Shown here in pieces: positions 17,265 through 25,643 of a stretch of DNA of 45,410 nt. The translations under genes were made by a program, and so were the position numbers. Numbering within the stretch: position 1 is the first letter of the stretch; every line of letters begins with the position of its first letter. Below the pieces are notes generated by a model. That model did not search any database, was not told the origin of the DNA, and saw nothing but the letters and a program-made list of their open reading frames with translations. Origin of the DNA: Desulfuromusa sp. (GTDB lineage Bacteria; Desulfobacterota; Desulfuromonadia; Desulfuromonadales; Geopsychrobacteraceae); contig JAOZOH010000007.1 in the NCBI GenBank assembly GCA_029933365.1, positions 1 to 45,410 of the forward strand, given 5' to 3'.

Positions 17265-17990
17265 ATGAAAAAAAAGTGTCCACCAGCTGGAGCGCCCATG
17301 TGGATAGTCACCTTCAGTGATCTGGTGACTCTGCTGCTGACATTTTTTGTTCTGTTGTTGTCGATGGCCAATATGGATGAACAAAAATTTCAACAAGCTA
17401 GCGATTCTCTGGCGGGCGCATTCGGGATTATGGGTAGCAGTGATAAAACAGAAATTACTCAGCCTAAGATCGTTACTTTTTCACCGGTGAATGATGATTT
17501 TACTTCGCAGGTCTATCGTCGGTTGAGAACTAAATTACGTGAATTAAAGTTGAACAAAAAAATCAAGCTGGTTAAGGATCGTGGTGCGGTGGTGCTACGG
17601 ATAGATGAAGCGGTGTTGTTCAAAGCTGGTCAGAGGTACCTGCAGCCCGAAGCGGAACCTATTTTGCGAAAAGTGGCTGAACTGGTTCGCCCATTACCAC
17701 TGAATTTGAAAATTGAAGGGCATACCGATGATCTTGGCGATGAAATGAAAAATTGGGATCTCTCCGTGAACCGTGCAGTTGTTGTATTACGTTTCCTGGC
17801 AACTAACCAGCTGGTGCCACTGAGTCGTATGTCGGCAACTGGCTATGGTTCACAAAAACCACTGTTTCCCAATGCTAGTGAACGTGAACGAGCGTTGAAC
17901 CGGCGGGTTGAATTTGTCTTGGAAAGTCAGGGTGACCCGGATCAAGAGCTTCCCTATCTGTTGGATGCGAAGGATCAATCTCCATTCTGA
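17265..17990 (+). CDS. motB: Flagellar stator protein MotB (OmpA-like C-terminus)
   Basis: MotB pairs with MotA and anchors the stator to peptidoglycan. The 241-residue protein starts with a short cytoplasmic PAGAP motif. A single membrane helix (about 13-33) contains the ion-binding aspartate D19 in VTFSDLVTLLLTFF. A plug/linker follows, then an OmpA-like peptidoglycan-binding domain at about 110-225 (KIEGHTDDLGDEMKNWDLSVNRAVVV, ATGYGSQKPLFPN, NRRVEFVL). The short N-terminus and PAGAP motif are shared with PomB/MotS-type proteins. It lies 11 bases after motA, with GAGGGGCTGAC as ribosome binding site. Confidence 0.95.
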   Translation: MKKKCPPAGAPMWIVTFSDLVTLLLTFFVLLLSMANMDEQKFQQASDSLAGAFGIMGSSDKTEITQPKIVTFSPVNDDFTSQVYRRLRTKLRELKLNKKIKLVKDRGAVVLRIDEAVLFKAGQRYLQPEAEPILRKVAELVRPLPLNLKIEGHTDDLGDEMKNWDLSVNRAVVVLRFLATNQLVPLSRMSATGYGSQKPLFPNASERERALNRRVEFVLESQGDPDQELPYLLDAKDQSPF

Positions 17991-18032
17991 GGGGACAAAA
18001 GATTTTAGTAATGAAAGAGGAAGGATAAATTA

Positions 18033-18530
18033 ATGGCAAAAAAAGAAGCAGCTGATCAGCCTGAAGAAGAAGGCGGTGGATCAAAAAAGAAGCTTATTAT
18101 CATTGCTGTCGTTCTGGTTCTGTTGATTGGTGGCGGAATCGGCGCTTATATGTTCCTGGGCGGAGAAAAAGAGGAGAAAATTTCCCCAGAGGAAGAGCAG
18201 GCAGCGTTAGAATTGCAGGCCAAACAGGTCGGCCCGATGGTCAATATTGACAGCTTCATTGTCAATATTGCGGATGATCAGGAGAGCCGTTATCTGAAAG
18301 CTGCTATCACCATTGAAGTTGATGGTGAAGAAGCCTCAATGGAACTCAATCAACGGATGCCACAGCTTAAGGATTCGATTTTACTGTTAATCGGTAATAA
18401 GACTTTTGACGAGTTAAATGATTTGCAGGGAAAAATTCAATTGCGGGCGGAATTAATTAATAAAATCAACAGTATTCTGCTTAAAGGTAAGGTCAAGCGA
18501 ATCTATTTTACCGATTTTGTTGTCCAATAG
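18033..18530 (+). CDS. fliL: Flagellar basal-body-associated protein FliL
   Basis: FliL is a single-pass inner-membrane protein that surrounds and stabilises the stator. The 165-residue sequence has an acidic, Lys-rich N-terminus. A membrane helix follows at about 22-43 (LIIIAVVLVLLIGGGIGAYMF), then a periplasmic stomatin-like domain (MVNIDSFIVNIADDQESRYLKAAITIEV) and a C-terminus reading LLKGKVKRIYFTDFVVQ. AGGAAGGATAA is the ribosome binding site. The position after motAB and before fliM fits. Confidence 0.95.
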   Translation: MAKKEAADQPEEEGGGSKKKLIIIAVVLVLLIGGGIGAYMFLGGEKEEKISPEEEQAALELQAKQVGPMVNIDSFIVNIADDQESRYLKAAITIEVDGEEASMELNQRMPQLKDSILLLIGNKTFDELNDLQGKIQLRAELINKINSILLKGKVKRIYFTDFVVQ

Positions 18531-18582
18531 TCGATAGCTTAACCATTAATTATTCATGAGTGCATCAACAAAAGGTTCCGGC

Positions 18583-19587
18583 GTGGAAAAGATACTCAGC
18601 AAAGAAGAGATTTCTGACCTTTTATCAGCAGTCAGACACGGTGATGTCGACATTGAATCAGTTGGCTCGGAATCTGCTTCAGAATCAGCGACGAGCGGAT
18701 CTTCTGCGGCAGAAACCTGTAATTTATTTAAAGCAGATGGTACCGCAGGATGGAAACTCAAAAATTTTGATCTGATCCTCGACAGTTTTGCCCGGAATTA
18801 TGCTCTATCACTTTCGACTCGGTTTCAGCGTGCTGCACACATTAAATTGGAAGCGATGGAGTCGATGTCTTTTGATGCTCTGCTGCAGCGGTTGTCGGGG
18901 CGCGGAGCAATCGGCGTGTTGCAGTTAGAGCCTCTTACGGGTGGTGGTTTGCTGGTTTTTGATGAACAACTCTCTTTCTCATTGGTTGAGATGGTTCTCG
19001 GTGGAAACTCCGATGATCAGACTCTGATACCGAGCCGAGAAATGAGCGCTATTGAGCTGAATGTTATTCGAGACGTTATAAATTCGAGCTGCCCCGAGCT
19101 GAATAAAGGTTTTTTTCAGTTACAGGAAATAGAAGCCTCTCTCGTTGAAGTTGTCAGCAATTTGCGGCTGTTGAATTTTGTTACTCCCGAAGTTGGTGTT
19201 GTTGCAGCGCGATTCAAGGTTGTTATCGAAAGTCTTGAGGGGGATATCACTCTGGTTATTCCCCATTCCGCTTTAGAACCACTGCAGAAGAAACAGCAGA
19301 TTAAAGCTGTACCGACCAGCGCGGTAAAAAATAGTAAATGGCAATCGCTGGTCTGCGATGAGCTGGATTCTATGGAAGTCGAACTTGAAGCACAGCTGGC
19401 AACGTTGTCGTTGCGGGTTCGGGATATCCTGAATTTTCAGGTCGGGGATGTAATTGACCTTGGTTGTAAGCCAGATACCCCGCTGAAAGTTTTGATTGAA
19501 AAACGCCCGAAGTTTCTCGGTATGGCCGGGGTTCAGGGCACTAAAAAGGCAATTCGTGTTATGGGGCGGGTTCCCAACGGAGGATAG
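18583..19587 (+). CDS. fliM: Flagellar motor switch protein FliM
   Basis: FliM forms the middle of the C ring and binds phosphorylated CheY through its N-terminus. The frame begins at an ATG at 18556 with no good ribosome binding site. A GTG at 18583 has AAAGG seven bases upstream and yields MEKILSKEEISDLLSAV, the normal FliM beginning, so it is preferred (334 residues). The CheY-binding motif is LSKEEISDLL at about 5-14. A CheC-like middle domain (FARNYALSLSTRFQRAAHIKL, GGGLLVFDEQLSFSLVEMVLGG) and a C-terminal SPOA domain (LSLRVRDILNFQVGDVIDLG) follow. Confidence 0.93.
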   Translation: MEKILSKEEISDLLSAVRHGDVDIESVGSESASESATSGSSAAETCNLFKADGTAGWKLKNFDLILDSFARNYALSLSTRFQRAAHIKLEAMESMSFDALLQRLSGRGAIGVLQLEPLTGGGLLVFDEQLSFSLVEMVLGGNSDDQTLIPSREMSAIELNVIRDVINSSCPELNKGFFQLQEIEASLVEVVSNLRLLNFVTPEVGVVAARFKVVIESLEGDITLVIPHSALEPLQKKQQIKAVPTSAVKNSKWQSLVCDELDSMEVELEAQLATLSLRVRDILNFQVGDVIDLGCKPDTPLKVLIEKRPKFLGMAGVQGTKKAIRVMGRVPNGG

Positions 19588-19917
19588 ATGATGAGTGATA
19601 CAAATCTGGAAAATGGACAATCTATTGAAGCCGCAGCTTCCAAGAGTGGTTTTGACGAGCGCGGAATTGATCTGCTGCTTGATATTCCTTTGGAAGTTTC
19701 GGTGGAGGTCGGTCGTTCCCGTATTCTGGTTCGCGACCTGTTGCAGTTACAGGAAGGATCACTGGTTGAGCTTGATAAACTGGCGGGTGAACCCTTAGAT
19801 CTTTATGTTAATTCACGCCTTATTGCTCGTGGAGAAGCCGTTGTTGTCAATGAAAAATTTGGTCTGCGGCTGACCGATGTGGTCAGCCCCGCAGAGCGAA
19901 TTGAAAAGCTGGGCTGA
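19588..19917 (+). CDS. fliN: Flagellar motor switch protein FliN
   Basis: FliN forms the base of the C ring and docks FliH/FliI. The 109-residue protein has a variable N-terminus and a SPOA domain at about 28-105 (LLLDIPLEVSVEVGRSRILV, LLQLQEGSLVELDKLAGEPL, LIARGEAVVVNEKFGLRLTDV). Two ATGs in tandem (19588, 19591) follow a GGAGG that overlaps the end of fliM. fliO begins three bases after its stop. Confidence 0.96.
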   Translation: MMSDTNLENGQSIEAAASKSGFDERGIDLLLDIPLEVSVEVGRSRILVRDLLQLQEGSLVELDKLAGEPLDLYVNSRLIARGEAVVVNEKFGLRLTDVVSPAERIEKLG

Positions 19918-19920
19918 TTT

Positions 19921-20292
19921 ATGCGTCTGTTAGCATGTTTACTTGTGTTTATTGCGCAGCCTGTTTTTGCTGCCGACACGATAGCTGAGCCCAGTTTGCT
20001 TGGCTCTTCCCTGAAAATGGTGGCTGCGTTGGCCGTTGTCATCGGGATTCTGCTGCTGCTTTATGCTGCCAGCCGCAAAGGTCTGAGTGTTTTATCACAG
20101 AAAAAAAATGGCTTGATCCAGGTATTGGAAACCCGACCTTTAGGTGGTCGAAAATTTCTTTGTGTGGTTAAAGTTCGTGGAGAAGAGATGCTTCTTGGAA
20201 TGAGTAACGACCGCATTGAATATTTGAGTAAAGTGCCAGCGGCTGATAAATTTGCGGAAACTTTGCAGCATGTGGAAGGAGAGCAACCATGA
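19921..20292 (+). CDS. fliO: Flagellar biosynthetic protein FliO
   Basis: FliO is a small membrane protein that assists assembly of the FliP ring. The 123-residue product has a cleavable-looking signal (about 1-18, ending VFAADT). A membrane helix lies at about 30-51 (LKMVAALAVVIGILLLLYAA), with a cytoplasmic FliO domain after it (GLIQVLETRPLGGRKFLCVVKVRGEEMLLGMS). The stop overlaps the fliP start (ATGA), and its position between fliN and fliP is diagnostic because FliO diverges quickly in sequence. Confidence 0.93.
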   Translation: MRLLACLLVFIAQPVFAADTIAEPSLLGSSLKMVAALAVVIGILLLLYAASRKGLSVLSQKKNGLIQVLETRPLGGRKFLCVVKVRGEEMLLGMSNDRIEYLSKVPAADKFAETLQHVEGEQP

Positions 20293-21026
20293 AACTGAAG
20301 CTTGCTTTTCTGCTGCTGTGCCTGTTCCTCCCTTTTAGCATCTATGCTGCAGGGTTGCCAACAATAACTCTTGGAATCGGGGAAGCTACTGATCCGGGGG
20401 AAGTTTCCACTGCCCTGCAAATTCTGGTTGTATTAACCATTCTTTCCGTTGCTCCGGCGATCCTGTTAATGACCACAGGTTTTACCCGGATTGTCATTGT
20501 TTTGTCATTCATGCGGCAGGCCCTGGGAACTCAGTCTGCCCCTTCCAATCAAATTGTGATTGGTCTGGCACTGTTTTTGACCTTTTTTATCATGGCACCG
20601 GTCTTTAATCAGATTAATGAGCAGGCACTGCAGCCTTACCTGAATAAACAGATCAGCCAGGAAAAAGCCTTAGAAGAAGCATTACAACCCATGCGAAAAT
20701 TCATGTTTTCCCAGGTTGGGGAGAAAGATCTGCAATTGCTGGTTGATATCTCCAAATCGCCACAACCGGAAAATCAGGCTGATATTTCTATGATGACCCT
20801 GATTCCGGCATTTATGCTGTCAGAATTGAAACGCGCCTTTCAAATGGGCTTTCTTCTGTTTGTCCCATTTCTGATGGTTGATATGATTGTTGCTTCGATT
20901 CTGATGTCGATGGGGATGATGATGTTGCCGCCGATTATTGTATCACTTCCGTTCAAGATCCTTCTTTTTGTTCTGGTGGATGGTTGGTCACTGGTTATTG
21001 GTTCGTTAGTGAAGAGTTTCGGATAG
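20289..21026 (+). CDS. fliP: Flagellar export gate protein FliP
   Basis: FliP forms the pentameric core of the type III export gate. The 245-residue protein has a signal peptide (about 1-21, ending IYAAGLP) and four membrane helices. Family signatures are present: VVLTILSVAPAILLMTTGFTRIVIVLSFMRQALGTQSAPSNQ and LIPAFMLSELKRAFQMGFLLFVPFLMVDMIVASILMSMGMMMLPP (each quoted here in part as the two classic FliP blocks). It overlaps fliO by four bases and is followed by a 92-base structured gap before fliQ. Confidence 0.97.
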   Translation: MKLKLAFLLLCLFLPFSIYAAGLPTITLGIGEATDPGEVSTALQILVVLTILSVAPAILLMTTGFTRIVIVLSFMRQALGTQSAPSNQIVIGLALFLTFFIMAPVFNQINEQALQPYLNKQISQEKALEEALQPMRKFMFSQVGEKDLQLLVDISKSPQPENQADISMMTLIPAFMLSELKRAFQMGFLLFVPFLMVDMIVASILMSMGMMMLPPIIVSLPFKILLFVLVDGWSLVIGSLVKSFG

Positions 21027-21040
21027 GAAAGGGAGGCTGA

Positions 21041-21095
21041 AGGCGACTAGGCTGAAGGTATAATGACCTTAACCTCGACACCTACAGCCTACAGC
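21041..21095 (+). repeat. Stem-loop repeat in the fliP-fliQ gap
   Basis: TAGGCTGAAGGT (21048-21059) faces ACCTT (21066-21070) and, further on, CAGCCTA (21085-21091), so more than one hairpin can form. Short words recur: GGCTGAAGG twice on the left and CCTACAG twice on the right. The wording and the position just before a ribosome binding site resemble the fliF-fliG gap. No T-tract is present, so transcription probably continues into fliQ. Confidence 0.55.
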
Positions 21096-21118
21096 TTATC
21101 AACCTAAAGGATTTTTTT

Positions 21119-21388
21119 ATGACTCCTGAGTATGTTGTCAGCATCGGTCGACAGGCAATTGAAACGACGTTGATGTGTGCCGCTCCCATGTTACTTGCAG
21201 CGCTGGGTATTGGCCTGGTCATCAGTATTTTTCAGGCAGCTACCCAGATTAACGAACAAACCATGACCTTTATTCCAAAAATTGTTGGGGTTTTTGTAAC
21301 TCTGCTGATTTTCGCTCCCTGGATTTTGCAAAAAGCAACCACTTTTTTGATCTCAATTTTCAATCAACTGCCGACTATCGGCCCATAA
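21119..21388 (+). CDS. fliQ: Flagellar export gate protein FliQ
   Basis: FliQ surrounds the FliP/FliR core of the export gate. The 89-residue protein has two membrane helices (about 15-38 and 52-75) and the typical sequence TPEYVVSIGRQAIETTLMCAAPML, then FQAATQINEQTMTFIPKI. AAGGA lies seven bases upstream of the ATG. fliR starts 16 bases after the stop. Confidence 0.96.
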   Translation: MTPEYVVSIGRQAIETTLMCAAPMLLAALGIGLVISIFQAATQINEQTMTFIPKIVGVFVTLLIFAPWILQKATTFLISIFNQLPTIGP

Positions 21389-21403
21389 TCAGGATCACCA
21401 CAG

Positions 21404-22180
21404 ATGGGATTACCCGAATTATCTCTCCCTTTAATCCAGGGGTTTCTGATCTGTCTGGCACGGGTGGCAGCCATGTTTGCCGCTATTCCGGTATTCAGTG
21501 GCGGGCAGATTCCACCACAACTGCGGCTTGGGGTCGCTGTCCTGTTTGCAATGCTGACTTACCCGGTGGTCAAGGACTTTATTCCAGCACAGACTTTCAC
21601 CCCTATTGAATTGGGGTTGCTGATTGCCTCTGAAGTGATTCTTGGATTACTCGTCGGTTTTTTAGCACAGTTAGCATTCATGGCAGCTGAATTTGCTGGA
21701 TCGTTGATTGGCTATCAAATGGGGTTTGCTGCAGCGAATATCTTTGATCCGACCACTCAGTCACAGGTTGCTCTGATTTCCCGGTTTCAGGGGATATTTG
21801 CTATTCTGTTATTTCTTTCTCTCAATATTCACCACCTCTTTCTTGAAGCTATTGTCTCCTCTTTTGCAATGTTGCGCCCAGGAAGCTTGACCCTGTCAGG
21901 TGGAGCCATTCCAATGATTGTTGAAGTGGCAAACCATTCACTGATTTTAAGTGTTCGACTGGTTGCGCCGATTCTGGCTCTTTTGATTCTATCCACTCTC
22001 ACCCTTGGCATCATGTCGCGGGTTTTTCCCCAGCTTAATGTGTTCATGATCTCTTTTCCTGTCAATATCGGTATCTCCTTCATCGTCATGGGTCTGACCT
22101 TTGGCGTGGTGACAAGTCTTCTTCGCGAAGAATTTTTCTCACTCCCGGAACGGTTCTTGCGTCTCTTCAGTTTTATGTAG
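21404..22180 (+). CDS. fliR: Flagellar export gate protein FliR
   Basis: FliR is the single-copy plug-forming subunit of the export gate. The 258-residue hydrophobic protein has about six membrane helices. It carries the FliR motifs LCLARVAAMFAAIPVFSGGQIPPQLR and EFAGSLIGYQMGFAAANIFDP. The C-terminal segment reads VMGLTFGVVTSLLREEFFSLP. A 205-base gap with a REP-like element separates it from flhB, whereas most genes of this unit are nearly contiguous. Confidence 0.97.
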   Translation: MGLPELSLPLIQGFLICLARVAAMFAAIPVFSGGQIPPQLRLGVAVLFAMLTYPVVKDFIPAQTFTPIELGLLIASEVILGLLVGFLAQLAFMAAEFAGSLIGYQMGFAAANIFDPTTQSQVALISRFQGIFAILLFLSLNIHHLFLEAIVSSFAMLRPGSLTLSGGAIPMIVEVANHSLILSVRLVAPILALLILSTLTLGIMSRVFPQLNVFMISFPVNIGISFIVMGLTFGVVTSLLREEFFSLPERFLRLFSFM

Positions 22181-22244
22181 GGTTTTTAACTAAAGCTGAC
22201 AAAACTCTGACACACAAATTCTTACGGTACAACGGAGTAAACTC

Positions 22245-22354
22245 GGGATTGTCCCCAGGCTCATCGGGGGCTGTCCCAGATGTTTACGGGCTATAAAAAT
22301 ACGGCGGTTCGTGCCGCAAAAGCTTGGGACTGTCCCCATGCGGGGACAGTCCCA
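22245..22354. repeat. REP-like paired hairpins between fliR and flhB
   Basis: The right-hand unit is a perfect 13-bp inverted repeat, TGGGACTGTCCCC (22325-22337) and GGGGACAGTCCCA (22342-22354), around the loop ATGC. About 50 bases to the left is a diverged copy: GGGATTGTCCCC (22245-22256) pairs with GGGGGCTGTCCC (22266-22277) through two wobbles and one mismatch. Between them a small GCGG/CCGC hairpin occurs near 22303-22317. Palindromes built on GGGACTGTCCCC recur in many bacterial genomes and are commonly linked to REP-associated tyrosine transposases. None is encoded here. Confidence 0.75.
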
Positions 22355-22385
22355 GTTTTGCTAATCGCTCGGGAGAAGTGAATAA

Positions 22386-23444
22386 ATGGCTGAAGAATCA
22401 GGTCAGGAACGCACCGAAGAAGCCACAGCAAAACGGCGCCAGGATTTTCGTGAAAAAGGGCAGGTGGCTCAAAGTAAAGAGGTGGCTACTGCAGCGTTGT
22501 TGACGATGTCGCTGTTGCTCTGGTTTTTTTACGCCCCCCATCTCTGGAGCGATCTGGAAACAATGTACACAGCTTTATTGCGGATGATGGCTGAATTCCA
22601 GGCAACCCCACTGGAGGTTGTCAGTCTGGGCTGGGAGATGGGTGTCTTTATGGCAAAGCTTCTCTGGCCGATGTTTTTATTGACCCTGGTGGTTGGTTTT
22701 TTCTCCTCATTCCTGCAGGTTGGCCCACTCTTTTCTACCAAGGTTTTTCAACCTGAGCTGAGTAAATTTAATCCGATTAAAGGGATGGCTAAATTTGTTT
22801 CCAAGCGGTCCGCAGTCGAACTGATTAAGTCTCTGGCTAAAATATCCCTCATCGGTTTTGTGGCCTATAAAACGGTCGCCAATGAATTTGATACAGCTCT
22901 CACTCTGTCGCTGCTTGATTTAAACCAGACGCTACTTTTTCTTGGGCAGGTGGCCTTTCTGGTTATAGGAAAAACTTGTGGAATCATGATCGCTCTGGCG
23001 GCGATTGATTTTGCTTTTTCCCGCTATGAGATGGAGCAGAAGATGAGGATGACCAAACAGGAAGTGAAGGAAGAGTTCAAAGAGACCGAAGGGGATCCGC
23101 AACTTAAAGCCCGGGTGCGGTCGGTACAGCAGCAGATGGCACGTAAGCGAATGATGGCAGAGGTTCCCAATGCAGATGTCATTGTCACCAATCCAACCCA
23201 CTTATCAGTAGCGATTTCCTATCAACGCAGTGAAATGGATGCCCCAAGAATTGTTGCAAAGGGTGCAGACCATCTGGCCTTTCGGATTCGCGAAATTGCT
23301 CGTGAACATCAGGTTCCGATCATTGAGAATAAGCCGGTGGCACGAGCCTTGTATAAGCAAGAGGTGGGAGAAGAAATTCCCGAAGAAATGTTTACTGCCG
23401 TGGCCGAGTTGCTGGCCTACGTTTATGGCTTAAAAAAGAGCTAA
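22386..23444 (+). CDS. flhB: Flagellar export switch protein FlhB
   Basis: FlhB controls substrate choice of the export gate. The 352-residue protein begins with the conserved GQERTEEATAKRRQDFREKGQVAQSKE region (about 6-32). It has four membrane helices between about 33 and 210, a charged linker helix, and the cytoplasmic domain with the self-cleavage motif NPTH at 269-272 (VIVTNPTHLSVAISY). The family C-terminal PVARALY stretch is present. CGGGAGAAG is the ribosome binding site. Confidence 0.97.
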   Translation: MAEESGQERTEEATAKRRQDFREKGQVAQSKEVATAALLTMSLLLWFFYAPHLWSDLETMYTALLRMMAEFQATPLEVVSLGWEMGVFMAKLLWPMFLLTLVVGFFSSFLQVGPLFSTKVFQPELSKFNPIKGMAKFVSKRSAVELIKSLAKISLIGFVAYKTVANEFDTALTLSLLDLNQTLLFLGQVAFLVIGKTCGIMIALAAIDFAFSRYEMEQKMRMTKQEVKEEFKETEGDPQLKARVRSVQQQMARKRMMAEVPNADVIVTNPTHLSVAISYQRSEMDAPRIVAKGADHLAFRIREIAREHQVPIIENKPVARALYKQEVGEEIPEEMFTAVAELLAYVYGLKKS

Positions 23445-23552
23445 CCAGGTGAAATTAAAAGATTAAATGTTCTTAGAAGGAAAAACTCAGATGGTTGTAC
23501 AAAGCCAAAAGCTTGACAGCTACTGTCAGAGTTCAGTCTTGATGGAGAAAAT

Positions 23553-25643
23553 ATGGCAGCAATAGCTGGAATCATGAACAATCGTTGGCGGGAATCAATC
23601 TTGCGAAGTGATGTGTTGGTCGCTTTCGGTCTGGTATTGATTTTGATGTTGATGATTTTACCGGTACCACCGATGTTACTCGACATTTTTTTATCGTTGA
23701 ATATTACCATTGGTTTGCTGATTCTGATTATCACTCTCTACACGCAGCGGGCGCTTGATTTTGCAATTTTCCCCACTATTTTGCTAATCACAACCCTGTT
23801 TCGCCTTTCCCTTAATGTTGCTTCCACCCGGCTTATTCTTTTGCATGGTGACGAGGGCCCGTCAGCTGCCGGGAGTGTGATTCAATCTTTTGGCCAGTTT
23901 GTCGTTGGCGGAAATTATGTGGTTGGGGTTGTCATCTTCACGATTCTGGTATTGATTAATTTCATGGTTATTACCAAGGGTGCTGGTCGGGTTGCTGAAG
24001 TTGCCGCCCGATTCACCTTGGATGCGATGCCGGGCAAACAGATGGCGATTGATGCTGATCTGAATGCCGGATTGCTCAGTGATGACGAGGCACGCTCGCG
24101 GCGTAAGGAGATTTCTGCAGAATCAGATTTTTATGGTGCAATGGATGGTGCCAGTAAGTTTGTCAAGGGGGATGCAATTGCCGGAATCATCATTACTCTG
24201 ATCAATATTGGTGCAGGTTTTGTCATTGGAGTGATGCAAAAAGGGATGCCGATTGCTGATGCTGCTGCAAACTATACTATCCTGACAGTTGGTGATGGGC
24301 TGGTTGGTCAAATTCCCGCCCTGATCATTTCAACCGGGGCCGGTATCATGGTGACCCGAACCGCTGGTGGTGGTGATTTTGGTACCGAGATGAAACGTCA
24401 GTTCACGATTCACCCACGTGCACTCTGGGTGGTGTCGGGGATATTACTTGGTTTCGCTTTGATTCCAGGCCTGCCGCAACTGCCATTCTTTTTGCTCTCG
24501 GTGCTGGTTGCCGGGATTGCCTGGCGGGTGCAGAAATCTCAGGATCAAGACAGTGAGCAAGGAACTCTCGAGGAAGATCCCGCACCCAAGCTATTGGAAG
24601 AAGAAAACTACGAACAGATGCTCTCGGTTGATTTATTGGAGATGGAAGTTGGTTACGGGTTGATTCCGTTGGTCGATACCGCCCAGAACGGAGAATTGTT
24701 GCCACGCATCAAGTCAATCCGGCGGCAATTTACTCTGGACATGGGTTTCATTGTCCCACCGGTACATATCAAGGACAACCTGCAACTCAAGCCAAATGAA
24801 TATGCCATTGTTCTTAAAGGGGTCAAAATTGGTGGTGGGGAGTTGCTTCCCGGCCACTTCCTGGCGATGAACCCTGGCACTGCAACCGAGGTGATCAAGG
24901 GCGTTGAGACCGTTGAACCCGCCTTTAATCTGCCTGCTGTCTGGATTTCTGAAGATAAAAAGGAACGTGCCCAAATTTCTGGATATACCGTTGTTGATAA
25001 CACCACGGTGGTGGCAACTCACCTGAGTGAATTGATTAAAACCCATGGCCATGAACTGCTTGGGCGTCAGGAAACCCAGAACCTGTTGGACAATTTGAGC
25101 AATGAATATCCCAAACTGGTAGAAGAGCTGGTTCCAGCTTTACTCAGTCTTGGTGTGGTGATGCGTGTCCTGCAAAATTTACTGCGCGAAGGGGTTTCAA
25201 TCCGTGATCTTAGAACTATTTTAGAAACTTTGGCTGATTGGGCACCGGTTGTGCAAGACCCTGATCAACTGACCGAACATGTACGTGCCATATTGGCTCG
25301 TTCGATCAGCAACAGTTATAGCGATGATGGGCAGGTATTGGAAGTGATGACCTTTGATCGAAAAGTTGAAACCCAGATCCAGGAAGCGCTGCATAGCACG
25401 GATCAAGGGGCTTACCTGGCTCTGGAGCCGGGCTTCGCGCAAGCTCTGATCAACAGTTTGACCAAGGCGCTACAGAATGCTGCTGGAGCAAATCCGGTGC
25501 TACTTTGTACGCCAACAATCCGACTCCATGTCAAAAGGTTGACCGAACGCTACCTGCCCAGTCTGGCAATTATCTCTCACAACGAGATCGCACCTCATTT
25601 GAAGGTGAGATCGATAGGAACGGTGACTGTCGATGTTGGTTAG
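23553..25643 (+). CDS. flhA: Flagellar export gate protein FlhA
   Basis: FlhA forms the nonameric export channel and docking platform for chaperone-substrate complexes. The 696-residue protein has about eight membrane helices in the first 330 residues. The FHIPEP signature region GAGRVAEVAARFTLDAMPGKQ lies near 144-164, and a large cytoplasmic domain runs from about 345 to the end (GGGELLPGHFLAMNPG; VLQNLLREGVSIRDLRTILE). GGAG sits six bases upstream of the ATG. The 108-base leader contains a TGACAG/CTGTCA hairpin at 23514-23528. Its 3' end overlaps flhF by 11 bases. Confidence 0.97.
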   Translation: MAAIAGIMNNRWRESILRSDVLVAFGLVLILMLMILPVPPMLLDIFLSLNITIGLLILIITLYTQRALDFAIFPTILLITTLFRLSLNVASTRLILLHGDEGPSAAGSVIQSFGQFVVGGNYVVGVVIFTILVLINFMVITKGAGRVAEVAARFTLDAMPGKQMAIDADLNAGLLSDDEARSRRKEISAESDFYGAMDGASKFVKGDAIAGIIITLINIGAGFVIGVMQKGMPIADAAANYTILTVGDGLVGQIPALIISTGAGIMVTRTAGGGDFGTEMKRQFTIHPRALWVVSGILLGFALIPGLPQLPFFLLSVLVAGIAWRVQKSQDQDSEQGTLEEDPAPKLLEEENYEQMLSVDLLEMEVGYGLIPLVDTAQNGELLPRIKSIRRQFTLDMGFIVPPVHIKDNLQLKPNEYAIVLKGVKIGGGELLPGHFLAMNPGTATEVIKGVETVEPAFNLPAVWISEDKKERAQISGYTVVDNTTVVATHLSELIKTHGHELLGRQETQNLLDNLSNEYPKLVEELVPALLSLGVVMRVLQNLLREGVSIRDLRTILETLADWAPVVQDPDQLTEHVRAILARSISNSYSDDGQVLEVMTFDRKVETQIQEALHSTDQGAYLALEPGFAQALINSLTKALQNAAGANPVLLCTPTIRLHVKRLTERYLPSLAIISHNEIAPHLKVRSIGTVTVDVG

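Noticed and set aside
23491..23565. Possible 24-codon leader ORF with an AAGGA site overlapping the flhA start
   Set aside because: It is short, lacks recognisable attenuation features and runs out of frame into flhA; the TGACAG/CTGTCA hairpin within it is too small to support a leader-peptide model.
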